64,000 nucleotides of DNA from Arthrobacter sp. ATA002. GTDB taxonomy: Bacteria > Actinomycetota > Actinomycetes > Actinomycetales > Micrococcaceae. The translations under genes were made by a program, and so were the position numbers. Of the stretch, positions 40,209-50,046 are shown piece after piece. Each line of letters begins with the position of its first letter. Positions within the stretch are counted from its first letter, which is position 1. The notes beneath the pieces are model-generated. The model ran no database searches and had not been told where the DNA came from. It worked only from the letters and a program-made list of their open reading frames with translations. The DNA lies in NCBI RefSeq assembly GCF_026898095.1, contig NZ_CP114015.1, positions 1,984,001 to 2,048,000 on the forward strand, given 5' to 3'.

Positions 40209-41568
40209 TGGACCGCAGAATCTTTGGTATTGAAACCGAGTTCGGCATCGCCTACTCCGGCCCCGACTCCCGGCCGCTGTCCCCGGAGGAGGTGGCACGC
40301 TACCTTTTTCGGAAGGTCGTCAGCTGGGGCAGGTCCTCCAACGTCTTCCTGACCAACGGTTCCCGGCTCTACCTGGACGTGGGGTCGCACCCGGAATATG
40401 CGACGGCGGAGTGCGATGACCTGGCGCAGCTCGTGGCGCACGACCGGGCCGGTGAACTGATCCTGGATGACCTCGTGGAGGAGGCGGAGGACCGGCTGCG
40501 GGCGGAGGGGTTCAACGGCAGCGTCTATCTGTTCAAAAACAACACCGATTCGGCTGGAAATTCCTACGGAAGCCACGAAAACTACCTGATTCCCCGGCGG
40601 CTGGAATTCTCGCGCCTGGCCGAAATCCTCATCCCGTTCCTCGTGACCCGGCAGCTGCTGGTCGGCGCGGGGAAGGTCCTGAAAACGCAGTCCGGCTCGC
40701 TGTATGCGTTCTCCCAGCGTGCGGACCACATCTGGGAAGGAGTGTCCTCCGCCACTACGCGGTCACGACCGATTATCAATACCCGGGACGAACCCCACGC
40801 CGATGCCGAGCACTACCGCCGGCTGCATGTGATTGCCGGGGACTCCAACATGTCCGAAACCACCACGCTGCTGAAGGTGGGAAGCGTCGACCTCATGCTC
40901 CGCCTCATCGAATCCGGGGCCGTGATGCGGGACCTCCGGCTGGAAAACCCGATCCGCAGCATCCGCGAAATCTCCCACGACCTCACCGGCAAAATGCCGT
41001 TGAAGCTGGCCAACGGAACCACCATCACCGCCCTGGAACTGCAGCGCGTCTACCTCGGCCGGGTCCAGGAATTCGTCGCCGCGAACGGAGAGCACAACCG
41101 CCACGTCGGCCGGGTCCTCGACCTGTGGGAACGGACCTTGGACGCCATCGACAGCGGAAACTCCTCCGGCATCGACACCGAGGTGGACTGGGCGATCAAG
41201 AAAAACTCGTGGACCGGTACGCCGTGCGCCATTCGCTGGAGCTGACCTCCCCGCGCCTGGCCCAGATCGACCTGACGTACCACGACATATCGCGCAGCCG
41301 CGGCCTGTTCTACCTCCTGCAATCCCGGGGCGAGACGGCCCGCGTGGTCGAGGACAGCCACGTGAAGGAGGCCGTGGACGTTCCGCCGCAGAGTACCCGG
41401 GCGAAGCTGCGCGGCGATTTCGTGCGCCGGGCCAAAGCCGCCAACCGTGATTTTACGGTGGACTGGGTGCACCTGAAGCTTAACGACCGGGCGCAGCAGA
41501 CGGTGTTGTGCAAGGATCCGTTTGCCGCCGTCGACGAGCGCGTCGAGGCCCTGCTGGCGACACTCTAG
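40208..41568 (+). CDS. pafA: Pup-protein ligase PafA, frameshifted
   Basis: Glutamine-synthetase-fold ligase that activates the C-terminal Glu of Pup with ATP and attaches it to substrate lysines. About 453 residues after correction. Seen: [16 protein letters not shown] (Mg/ATP loop with the catalytic Asp region following), [69 protein letters not shown]. An A is missing in the A run 41201-41205; restoring it gives [30 protein letters not shown]. It is a paralogue of dop, which lies upstream. Confidence 0.94.
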
Positions 41569-41743
41569 GGCAGCGGGGACGCGCCCTTACCCGGCCGCCC
41601 TGCGGGCAAAGTTCCTGTTAACGGCTGTCCCAAGGCAGCACTCAGGCAGAAACGCTAGGCTGGATGCGACCGCCCGCGCCGGCGACCCCGACAGAACCGG
41701 GGAACAGCCGCGGGCCCATCTGTCCACCACTGAAAGAAGTACT

Positions 41744-42726
41744 GTGCGAAAAGTACTAGCCGTAAGCTTGTCTTCCCTGCTCCTGATTTCCGCCTGCTCC
41801 GGCGGGGACACCGGCACGGCGGGCAAATCCGCAGGCCAGTCCGGAGTATTCGACTCCGTGAAGGTCAACGTCGAGGACCAGGAGACTGCGCCCGAGGTTG
41901 AGTTCGATGCTCCCCTGGACATCACCGAAAGTGCCGCCAAGATCGTGTACACGGGCGACGGCGAGACCGTTGCCGAGGGCCAGAGCATCACGTTCAAGTT
42001 CGTGGCGCTTAACGCTGAAGACGCGACCGTCCTGGGCGACTCTTATTCGCAGGCTGCTTCCATGCTGCCCGTGAACGACCAGCTGAAGGAACAGGACCCC
42101 GTGCTGTACGAGGTCCTGCTTGGCGCCAAGGTGGGGTCGCACATTGCCTACGCCTTCCCGGATGCGCAGGCCGCTGCCGCCGAGGGCGAAGAGGAGCAGC
42201 CGACGCAGGTTATGGTCCTGAGCGTCCAGAGCGCCCAGGACACCGTGTCGATGCTCTCACCGGATGAAGCGGCGTCCCGCAACGCCGAGGGCAGCCTGCT
42301 GATGAGCCCTGAAGACGTGGCGAAACTGGACTCCGACGGCAAGCTGCCGGAGGTCACCTTCGGCGAGGACGGCGTCCCGTCGATCACCGTTCCCGAGAAC
42401 GCCGAGGACCCCGACAAGCTGATCGTCAAGGTCCTGGAAGAGGGCGACGGCGCGGTTGCGGGGGAAACCAGCACCGTGAAGGCGAAGTACCTCGGCGTTT
42501 CGCTGCGTGACGGCGAAACTTTCGATTCCAGCTATGAAGGCGGCGAAGCGCTCGAGTTCGGTCTCGACAGCGTGATCTCGGGCTGGACCTACGGCCTCGC
42601 CGGCCAGAAGGCGGGATCCAAGCTCCTGCTGGTCCTGCCGACAGAGCTGGCCTACGGCGATCCCGCCGGCGGCTCCGCTCCGTCCGGGCCCTCGTGTTTG
42701 TCGTGGAGCTCGAAGAAGTCAAGTAG
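41744..42726 (+). CDS. FKBP-type peptidyl-prolyl isomerase lipoprotein, frameshifted at the end
   Basis: Extracytoplasmic folding lipoprotein, about 327 residues. The GTG at 41744 follows GAAAGAAG and gives RKVLAVSLSSLLLISACSGG, a signal peptide with lipobox Cys at residue 18. A ~190-residue N-terminal region, perhaps a degenerate FKBP domain, precedes a C-terminal FKBP domain (STVKAKYLGVSLRDGETFDSSY, SVISGWTYGLAGQKAGSKLLLVLPTELAYG). One C is missing in 42689-42691; the corrected end is PSGPLVFVVELEEVK. Such proteins are regular companions of pafA and tatA in this group. Confidence 0.9.
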
Positions 42727-42777
42727 CGTTAGAACCGAAAACAGCGTCAATGCGGCACTGCCGCAGCGAGGAGCACC

Positions 42778-43173
42778 ATGTCATTTGGTAAGCGTGAATA
42801 CGACCGCCAGAAGCCGGAGATCGACTTCCCGGACCACGAAGCCCCCACGGAGCTTCGGATCGAAGACATCGTGGTGGGCGACGGTCCCGAGGCCAAGGCC
42901 GGGGACACCGTTTCCACCCACTACGTCGGTGTCGCCTTCTCCACCGGCGAAGAGTTCGACGCATCGTGGAACCGCGGCACTCCGCTGGACTTCCGCGTCG
43001 GCGTCGGCCAGGTCATCGAAGGTTGGGACCAGGGCCTGCTGGGCATGAAGGTCGGCGGCCGCCGCCGGCTTGAAATCCCGGCCCAGATGGCCTACGGCGA
43101 CCGCGGTGCCGGCTCGGCCGTCGCCCCCGGTGAGTCGCTGATCTTCGTGGTGGACCTGCTGGGCGTCCGCTAG
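42778..43173 (+). CDS. FKBP-type peptidyl-prolyl cis-trans isomerase
   Basis: Cytoplasmic single-domain FKBP of 131 residues. GAGGAG seven bases before the ATG. VSTHYVGVAFSTGEEFDASW, FRVGVGQVIEGWDQGLLGMKVGGRRRLEIPAQMAYG and GESLIFVVDLLGV cover the whole FKBP fold including the active-site Tyr, Asp, Ile/Trp and Tyr positions. No signal peptide, unlike its neighbour 51 bp upstream. Followed by a strong terminator. Confidence 0.95.
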   Translation: MSFGKREYDRQKPEIDFPDHEAPTELRIEDIVVGDGPEAKAGDTVSTHYVGVAFSTGEEFDASWNRGTPLDFRVGVGQVIEGWDQGLLGMKVGGRRRLEIPAQMAYGDRGAGSAVAPGESLIFVVDLLGVR

Positions 43174-43189
43174 CCCTTCACCGCACAGC

Positions 43190-43234
43190 AAAAGGCGGGT
43201 CCGCAGCTGCACTGCAGCCGCGGACCCGCCTTTG
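43190..43234 (+). terminator. Terminator after the FKBP genes
   Basis: A 14-bp stem (43191-43204 with 43220-43233) plus an inner GCAGCTGC/GCAGC part. It reads AAAGGCGGG...CCCGCCTTT, so A and T tracts flank it on both sides. It ends the pafA/FKBP transcript before pafBC. Confidence 0.75.
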
Positions 43235-43338
43235 CTGTCTTCCCGGCCGCACGCGGAGCACGCCGGAGCCCACCGGAGCCCGCCGGACGGACGGGTGTGT
43301 GCCGCGGCCGGACGCTCCGCCGGACGCCGTGGGCGCGG

Positions 43339-43344
43339 TAGATT
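43339..43344 (+). promoter_or_regulatory. Probable -10 box of leaderless pafBC
   Basis: TAGATT ends 7 nt before the GTG at 43352. No Shine-Dalgarno. Confidence 0.45.
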
Positions 43345-43351
43345 GGCTACC

Positions 43352-45403
43352 GTGTCCGCCAACAGAACCGAACGACTCCTGACCCTGGTCATCGTCCTGC
43401 TGTCCACCAGCCGGGGCTTTACCAAGCACGAACTCTTCGAGGAAATCGAACTCTACGGGGAAGCCCCGTCCACAGCCGCGCGCGAGAAGCTCTTCGACCG
43501 GGACAAAGCCTTCCTGCGCGAGCAGGAATACCGGTGGAGTCCTACAGCGAGGAAACGCTGTACGACTCCGACAACACCGTGCGCCGTTACCGCATCCGAG
43601 CGGACGCCTACCGGTTGCCCGGAGTGCGCTTCACTCCCGAAGAATCCGCCGTCCTCGCCCTGGCGGCAAGCATGTGGGAACAGGCGTCCCTGGGTTCGGC
43701 GGCAGCGCGGGCACTGCGCAAGCTGCAGGCCCGCGGCGTGGTGGCCGAGGCTGCCGCCGCCAGCCCCCTGCAGCCGCGCATCCGCACCAACGACCCGAAC
43801 TTCGACACCGTATGGAAGGCGACGACCACCCGAACCCCGGTCTCCTTCGGCTACCGGCCGGCAGCACGCTCCCGAAGCGCCGCAGGACAGGGGAAAGCGG
43901 CGCGCCGGCGCAGCACGCAGCGGCACCTCCAGCCGTGGGGAATGGGCAGCCGGTTCGGCCACTGGTACGTGGTCGGATGGGACCTGGACCGCCGGGCCGA
44001 ACGGTTCTTCCGGCTGTCCAGGATTACGACGCCGGTGGTGCTCGGGGAGGGCAGCTACGAGGTTCCGATCAACTTCAGCATTGAAGAGTCGCTGGCTTCA
44101 CTGGACCGGGTGTTCGCGCCGGTCACGGCCGAGGTGGAAGTCCGGCAGGGGAGCGCCGCGGAGCTCCGGCTGCGCGCCGGCACGCCTGCGGTCCCGGCTG
44201 GGCGGCCGGGCTGGGAGGCGCTGACCCTCACCGTGTCCGACCTGGACGCCCTGGCGGCGGACACCGCCGGGCTGGGGGCCAGCGCCGCCGCCGCCGGCCC
44301 GGCCGAATTCCGGCAAAGCACCGCCGAGCTGCTGCAGCTGTCCCTGGCCGCCCAGCTTCGGCCCGTGCCGTCCTTCACCCTGGGCCGGCGCACCCCGGTT
44401 CCGGCGTCCAGTTCCACAGCCGCCCAGAGCCATCTGGCCCGGCTCCTTGACCTGGTTCCCTACGTCCTGGGCAACCAGGGGGCGGACCTTGAACTGACGG
44501 CCCGCCGTTTCGGGGTCAGCGCCGCACAGCTGGCCAGCGACCTGAACCTGCTGTTCGTCAGCGGTCCGCGCCACTATCCCAACGGTCTTATGGACGTGAA
44601 CTTTGAGAATGGCCAGATTTACATCGACAATGCCGCAGACCTCTCCGAGCCGGTCCGGCTGGGGATGGATGAAGCCGCGGCGCTGATCGTCGGCCTGGAA
44701 ACGCTGTCCACGCTGCCCGGCGTGGGGGAGAACCCGGCCCTGGCCGGCGCCCTGGTGAAGCTCAGCGAAGCGGCCGGGGAATCGGGCCGGGCGGGCAGCG
44801 CCGTCGCGGCCCGGCTCGCTGAACCCGATGCCGGTGCCGGTGTCCTGGACCAGCTGCAGCAGGCCATCACCGGACGCCGCCAGCTGGACCTGCGCTACCT
44901 GGTGCCCAGCCGGGATGAGGTCACCGACCGGACCGTGGACCCGCGCCGGCTCTTTTCCGTCAACGACCGCTGGTACCTTGAGGCCTGGTGCCACCGCTCC
45001 GAGGCCGTGCGCAACTTCCGGGTGGACCGCATCCACCGCGTCACCGATTCCGGTCCTGCCTCCTGGCAGGACCGGACCCGGACAGCTTTCCCCCGGGCCT
45101 TTTCCGGCCCGGGCCCGGGACGAACTGGTGACCCTGGTGCTGGAACCTTCGGCCAGCTGGGTGGAAGGCGCGTACGACGCCGGCCGCCGGGCTGATCTGC
45201 CCCGCGGGCGCACGGCGGTGGAGCTGCGAGCCGGCAACACCCGCTGGATCCCCGGATTCGTCGCCCGGCAGGGCGGCAGTGTGACGGTGGCCGCCCCCGA
45301 GAGCCTGCGCCGGGAAACGGAGCGGTGGCTCCGCAGTGCGCTGGCGAACTACACCGCGCCCAACCCCACGCCTGAGCCCGGTGCCGCGCCTGAGCCCGGC
45401 TGA
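43352..45403 (+). CDS. pafBC: Fused PafBC transcriptional regulator (HTH-WYL twice), frameshifted
   Basis: Activator of the mycobacterial-type DNA-damage response. In most actinobacteria PafB and PafC are separate; here one reading frame of about 683 residues holds both, as known for Arthrobacter. PafB half: winged helix (ERLLTLVIVLLSTSRGFTKHELFEEI), WYL region (TPVSFGYRPA...LQPWGMGSRFGHWYVVGWDLDR). PafC half: second helix-turn-helix (HLARLLDLVPYVLGNQGADL) and WYL (RRQLDLRYLVPSRDEVTDRTVDPRRLFSVNDRWYLEAWC), ending in a WCX-type domain. One base is missing at 43524 and one extra base is likely in 45090-45112, the only insertion-type error seen. Confidence 0.9.
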
Positions 45404-45444
45404 CCCGCCGGCAGGGCGATGCCGGCCGGTGCGGCCGGCCGGAC

Positions 45445-45450
45445 TATGCT
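45445..45450 (+). promoter_or_regulatory. Probable -10 box of the leaderless gene at 45457
   Basis: TATGCT ends 6 nt before the ATG. No Shine-Dalgarno. Confidence 0.4.
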
Positions 45451-45456
45451 GGAGTC

Positions 45457-45795
45457 ATGCCTTGGTGGTCCTGGATTTTGATATGGTCGGCGCTTGTCGT
45501 GGCCGCAGCAGCCTTCTACGCCCTTGTGGGGTGGCGGATTTTCCGTAAACTCATGTCGGTGCTGCGTGAGGCCCAAGCCGCCGTGTCGGGGCTCGCGGTG
45601 GCAGTTCCGCCACCCGCAGCCGACGCCGCAAACGCCCCCGGCCGGGAGCTCGGAATCTTTGCGGACCCCGTCCAAGCAAGGGCCCGCTACGAAGAAGGTA
45701 AAGAGGAACGCAGGGAAGTGCGGCGGGAACGGCGGATCAGCCGTCGGCTGGCCCACGGCCAGCCCCGCGCCCTGCGCGACTTTCCAGGACTCTGA
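45457..45795 (+). CDS. Small single-pass membrane protein between pafBC and tatA
   Basis: 112 residues, family not recognised. One N-terminal transmembrane helix (WSWILIWSALVVAAAAFYALVGW, residues ~3-25), then a cytoplasmic-looking region with two charged helical stretches (YEEGKEERREVRRERRISRR, about 78-97) that could form a coiled coil. It starts 53 bp after pafBC and ends 32 bp before tatA. The layout resembles TatB-like or YtxH-like small proteins, but no hinge motif is present, so no function is assigned. Confidence 0.75.
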   Translation: MPWWSWILIWSALVVAAAAFYALVGWRIFRKLMSVLREAQAAVSGLAVAVPPPAADAANAPGRELGIFADPVQARARYEEGKEERREVRRERRISRRLAHGQPRALRDFPGL

Positions 45796-45827
45796 CGTAA
45801 ACTACTTCAAAACGAAAGGACACCGGC

Positions 45828-46139
45828 ATGGGTAACATTCAAGGCTGGCATATTATCATTCTGGTTGTTTTGGCTCTGCTGCTCTTCGGGGCGCCCAAAC
45901 TTCCCGGCCTCGCCCGCAGCCTGGGGCAGTCCCTGCGCATTTTCAAGTCCGAGGTCCGGCAGATGAAGGACGACAATCCCTCAGACACTGCCTCCGGCGA
46001 CCCGGTTGAGGGACGCATCGTGAACAACCCGCCCGCTGCCGGCACTCCCGGAACCGCAACCCCGCACGCTGCACCGCACGCGCCGGGCACCGGCGGCACC
46101 GACCAGCGCCCCGCGGGCAACCCGCCCACCAGCCTGTAA
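45828..46139 (+). CDS. tatA: Sec-independent translocase subunit TatA
   Basis: 103 residues. Short N-terminus, one transmembrane helix (WHIIILVVLALLLFG), the hinge GAPKLPGLARSLGQSLRIFKSEVRQM forming the amphipathic helix, and a long Pro/Ala-rich tail. It lines the twin-arginine export pore together with TatC. AAAGGAC precedes the ATG. It lies 5 bp before tatC. Confidence 0.95.
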   Translation: MGNIQGWHIIILVVLALLLFGAPKLPGLARSLGQSLRIFKSEVRQMKDDNPSDTASGDPVEGRIVNNPPAAGTPGTATPHAAPHAPGTGGTDQRPAGNPPTSL

Positions 46140-46144
46140 CGGCC

Positions 46145-46970
46145 GTGGCGCTGACCAAGGGCGCAAATCCAACCCTGAAGGGCGGATGGCCCTCAAGGAA
46201 CACCTGCGGGAAGCCCGCAACCGCCTGTTCAAGGCTGCCATCGCTATTGCTCTTGGAGCGGTGGCGGGGTTCTTCCTGTACATGCCGGTTTTCAATGCCC
46301 TGACGCGTCCGGTCCTCGATGTGGGCAACCAGGAGGGCCGCTTCGCGACCATCAACTTCGAGGGCGTGGTCACGCCCTTCGACCAGATGGTCCAGGTTTC
46401 GGTGTTCATCGGAGTGCTGCTCTCCTGCCCGGTGTGGCTCTACCAGCTGTGGGCTTTCATCACGCCCGGGCTCAAGACCAAGGAACGGCGCATGGCCCTC
46501 GGGTTCATGGCAGCATCGGTGCCGCTGTTCCTGGGCGGCGTGCTCCTGGCCTGGATTTTGTTGCCCAGCGCCATCGAAGTCCTTACGGGTTTCACCCCCG
46601 AGGGCAGCGCCAACGTGATCACGGCCACGGTCTATCTTGCCTTTGTGCTGCGGCTGCTGCTGGCCTTCGGTATTGCTTTCCTGATTCCCGTGGTGCTCGT
46701 GGGCCTGAACATGACGGGCATCCTGCCGGGCAAGCTCATCCTCAAGTACTGGCGGATCACCATCTTTGTGATCTGTGTGTTCGCCGCCATGGCCGCACCC
46801 GGTGGCGATGCCCTCACCATGTTCTACATGGCGGCTCCGCTGCTGGTGCTGTTCGCCGTGGCGGTGGGAATCTGCCTGCTGAACGACAAGCGCCGCGCCC
46901 GCAGGAACGCGGCCCGCGAGGCGGCGGTCGGAGAATCAGCCGACACGGCCTCCTCCTGGAGAACCTCTAG
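46145..46970 (+). CDS. tatC: Sec-independent translocase subunit TatC, two frameshifts
   Basis: Twin-arginine signal receptor with six helices, about 275 residues after correction. The GTG at 46145 plus one base near 46162 gives LTKGRKSNPEGRMALKEHLREARNRL, whose conserved Glu/Arg region binds the RR signal. Then FATINFEGVVTPFDQMVQVSVFIGVLLSCPVWLYQLWAFITPGLKTKERR and the later helices. A missing C near 46955 would restore the ending SSLENL with a stop at 46970; otherwise the frame runs to 47052 into the helicase promoter. The 3' correction is less certain than the first. Confidence 0.93.
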
Positions 46971-47049
46971 CCCGCACGGCGGCCCCGGCAAAGTTTTCGC
47001 CCACCGCGGACCCGCGGGCGGGAGGACGCAGCCGGCGCCGGGCAGAGTC

Positions 47050-47055
47050 TAGGCT
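47050..47055 (+). promoter_or_regulatory. Probable -10 box of the leaderless helicase gene
   Basis: TAGGCT ends 6 nt before the ATG at 47062. Confidence 0.4.
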
Positions 47056-47061
47056 GGGAGC

Positions 47062-49910
47062 ATGACTTCCCCGTCGGAGCGGTACCTGGCCGCGAAACAA
47101 CTTGCCGAACATTCCAGGACCCAACTTGCGGTCTTCGAGCAGCAGCTGGGTTTCGAGCTGGATCCTTTCCAAATCGACGCGTGCCGGTCCGTTGAGGCCG
47201 GCCGCGGTGTTCTCGTGGCCGCCCCCACAGGTGCCGGCAAGACCGTGGTGGGGGAGTTCGCCGTCTATCTGGCGCTCGGCCGCGGACTCAAAGCCTTCTA
47301 CACCACCCCGATCAAGGCACTGAGCAACCAGAAATACCTCGAGCTCGCGGCGTCCTACGGAGCGGAGCGCGTAGGCCTGCTGACCGGCGACACCAGCATC
47401 AACCCGGACGCCGACGTCGTCGTGATGACCACGGAAGTGCTGCGGAACATGCTGTACTCCGGTTCCTCCACGCTGGATGAGCTGGGTTACGTGGTGATGG
47501 ATGAAGTGCATTACCTGGCGGACCGCTTTCGGGGCGCGGTCTGGGAGGAGGTCATCATCCACCTCCGGTCCGACGTCCAGCTGGTGTCCCTGAGTGCGAC
47601 AGTGTCCAATGCCGAAGAGTTCGGGGCCTGGCTCGACACCGTCCGTGGGGATACCGACGTCGTGGTTTCCGAGCACCGCCCCGTACCGCTTTGGCAGCAC
47701 GTCATGGTGGGCAGGGAGATCATGGACCTGTTCGAGTCCGATGTCTCGTTTGACGAAGCAGCCGCACCCGCGCAGCCGGCGGGAATCCAGGAGCGCTACC
47801 GCGTGAACCCCGAACTGCTGGAACTGGCCCGTGCCGAGTCCCGGATCAACCAGCGCGGCGGCGGACACTGGGGCGGCTCCCGCGGGTCGTCGCGCGGAGG
47901 ACGCCGCGACGCACCTCGCCGTGGACACGGCGGACCGCCGATGAGCCGGATCCCCAAGGCCTCCCGCCCCGCCGTCATTGCCCAGCTGGACAAGCGCGGG
48001 CTGCTACCGGCCATCACCTTCATTTTCTCCCGCAACGGCTGCGACGGCGCCGTCCGACAGTGCGTCGATTCCGGCCTGTGGCTGACCACCGAGCCCGAGC
48101 GGCTGGCCATTGCCCGCATCGTGGACGAAGCATGCCAGGACATCCCCGACGACGACCTCGAAGTCCTGGGTTTTTGGACCTGGCGGGAGGGACTGATCCG
48201 CGGCTTCGCCGCCCACCACGCCGGCATGCTCCCCACCTTCAAGGAAGTCGTGGAGCGGCTGTTCACCGCCGGGCTGGTCCGCGCCGTTTTTGCCACCGAA
48301 ACCCTGGCCCTGGGGATTAACATGCCCGCCCGCACCGTGGTGCTGGAAAAACTGGACAAGTTCAACGGTGAAGCGCATGTGGACATCACGGCAGGGGAGT
48401 ACACCCAGCTCACCGGCCGGGCGGGCCGCCGGGGCATCGACGTCGAGGGCCATGCCGTGGTGCTGTGGCAGCCGGGAACGGATCCGGCCGCCGTGGCGGG
48501 TCTGGCCAGCCGCCGGACCTATCCGCTCAATTCCAGTTTCCGTCCGACGTACAACATGAGCATCAACCTGATGGCACAGTTTGGCCGTGAACGGTCCCGT
48601 GAAATCCTGGAATCGTCGTTTGCCCAGTTCCAGGCTGACCGGTCGGTTGTCGGGCTGGCGAAGCAGGTCCGGTCCCGGGAGGAATCCCTCACCGGCTACG
48701 AAAAGGCCATGACCTGCCATCTGGGGGACTTCACCGAATATGCTGCGCTCCGCCGGGAGCTCTCGGATGCCGAGGCGCAGGCCTCAAAGTCGCGCGCCCG
48801 GGACCGCCGGTCCGCCGTTGCCGCGTCGCTGGACGCCCTGGCTCCGGGCGACGTCATCCTGATTCCCGGCGGGCGGAACTCCGGATACGCCGTCGTGCTT
48901 CCGCTCGATGCCCAGCCCAGCCGGGAGGCGCGGACAACGGTGCTGACCGAGGACAAGCAAATCCGCCGGATCACCGCGGCGGAGCTGGACGGGGCGGTGG
49001 AAGCCGTCTCCCACATCCGGATTCCCAAGTCGTTCAACTCACGCACGGCGAAGGACCGCAGGGATTTGGCTTCGTCCATGCGCAATGCCCTGCACGACCA
49101 CCGGCCGCCGCGGCCGGCGGCGGCACGCGGCGCCCTGCACGCCCACGGCGCCGACCGGCGGGAGCGGGCCATCACCGAACTGCGCCGGCAGCTGCGCGCC
49201 CACCCGTGCCACGGCTGCAGCGACCGGGAAGACCACGCCCGGTGGGCTGAGCGGTGGTGGAGCTGCGCCGCGAGACGGACAACCTGACGGCCCAAATCCG
49301 CGGCCGCACCAACACCATCGCCAAGACCTTCGACCGCGTGTGCGACGTGCTGGAACACTACGGCTACGTAGCCCCGGACGACAGCGGCCGTTCGGCCGTG
49401 ACGCCGGCGGGGCAAAAGCTGCGGCGTATCTACGGCGAGAAAGACCTGCTGGTCGCGCTGACCCTGCAGCACGGCGCGTTCAGCGAGGTTGATCCCGCGG
49501 AACTCGCAGCGCTGGCCACCGCCCTGGTGTACCAGGCCAAGCGCGAGGAGCGGGGCGTTCGCCCGAGGCTGCCCAGCGTGTCCCTTGAAGTGGCCATGGA
49601 CATCATCGTGCAGCAGTGGTCCCGGCTCACCGACATTGAGGAAGCCAAACGGCTGCCCCAAACCGGGGAGCCCGAGCTGGGCCTGGTATGGCCCATGTAC
49701 AAATGGGCCAAGGGCAAGCACCTCCAGCTCGCACTGAACGGCACCGAACTGGCCGCCGGCGACTTCGTCCGGTGGGCCAAGCAGGTGATCGACCTGCTGG
49801 ACCAGCTGGCCAAGGTGCAGGATCTGCCCGACGGCCTGCGCCGGCGCTGCATCGACGCCATCGGACTGATCCGCCGGGGCGTCGTCGCATACTCCGTCGT
49901 CAGCGAGTAA
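47062..49910 (+). CDS. Ski2/Mtr4-like DEVH-box RNA helicase (HelY type), frameshifted
   Basis: Superfamily 2 helicase of about 949 residues after correction. Motif I APTGAGKTVVGEFAVY (about 53-68), Ia TTPIKALSNQKY, II VVMDEVHYLADRFRG (DEVH), III LSATVSNAEEF, V ATETLALGINMPARTVVLE, VI GRAGRRGID. The C-terminal DSHCT region is present (MYKWAKGKHLQLALNGTELAAGDFVRWAKQVIDLLDQL). A Gly/Arg-rich insert lies near residues 265-300. One base is missing near 49259. Related bacterial proteins are linked to RNA turnover. It regularly follows tatC in actinobacteria. Confidence 0.92.
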
Positions 49911-49918
49911 CCGTACGT

Positions 49919-49950
49919 GGACTTCCGCCGCCCGGGCGGGCGGCGGAGTC
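49919..49950 (+). terminator. Possible terminator hairpin after the helicase gene
   Basis: A GC-rich near-perfect hairpin (CTTCCGCCGCCC...GGGCGGCGGAG) lies 9 bp past the stop. There is no T tract, so termination is uncertain. Confidence 0.35.
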
Positions 49951-50046
49951 CGCCATGAACCCCGTCCGGAACCGGACACCGGAACCCGCAGCGCTACATC
50001 CGTACAGCACCAACTCCGTACAGCACTAAAGAAAACAGGTGAGTCC

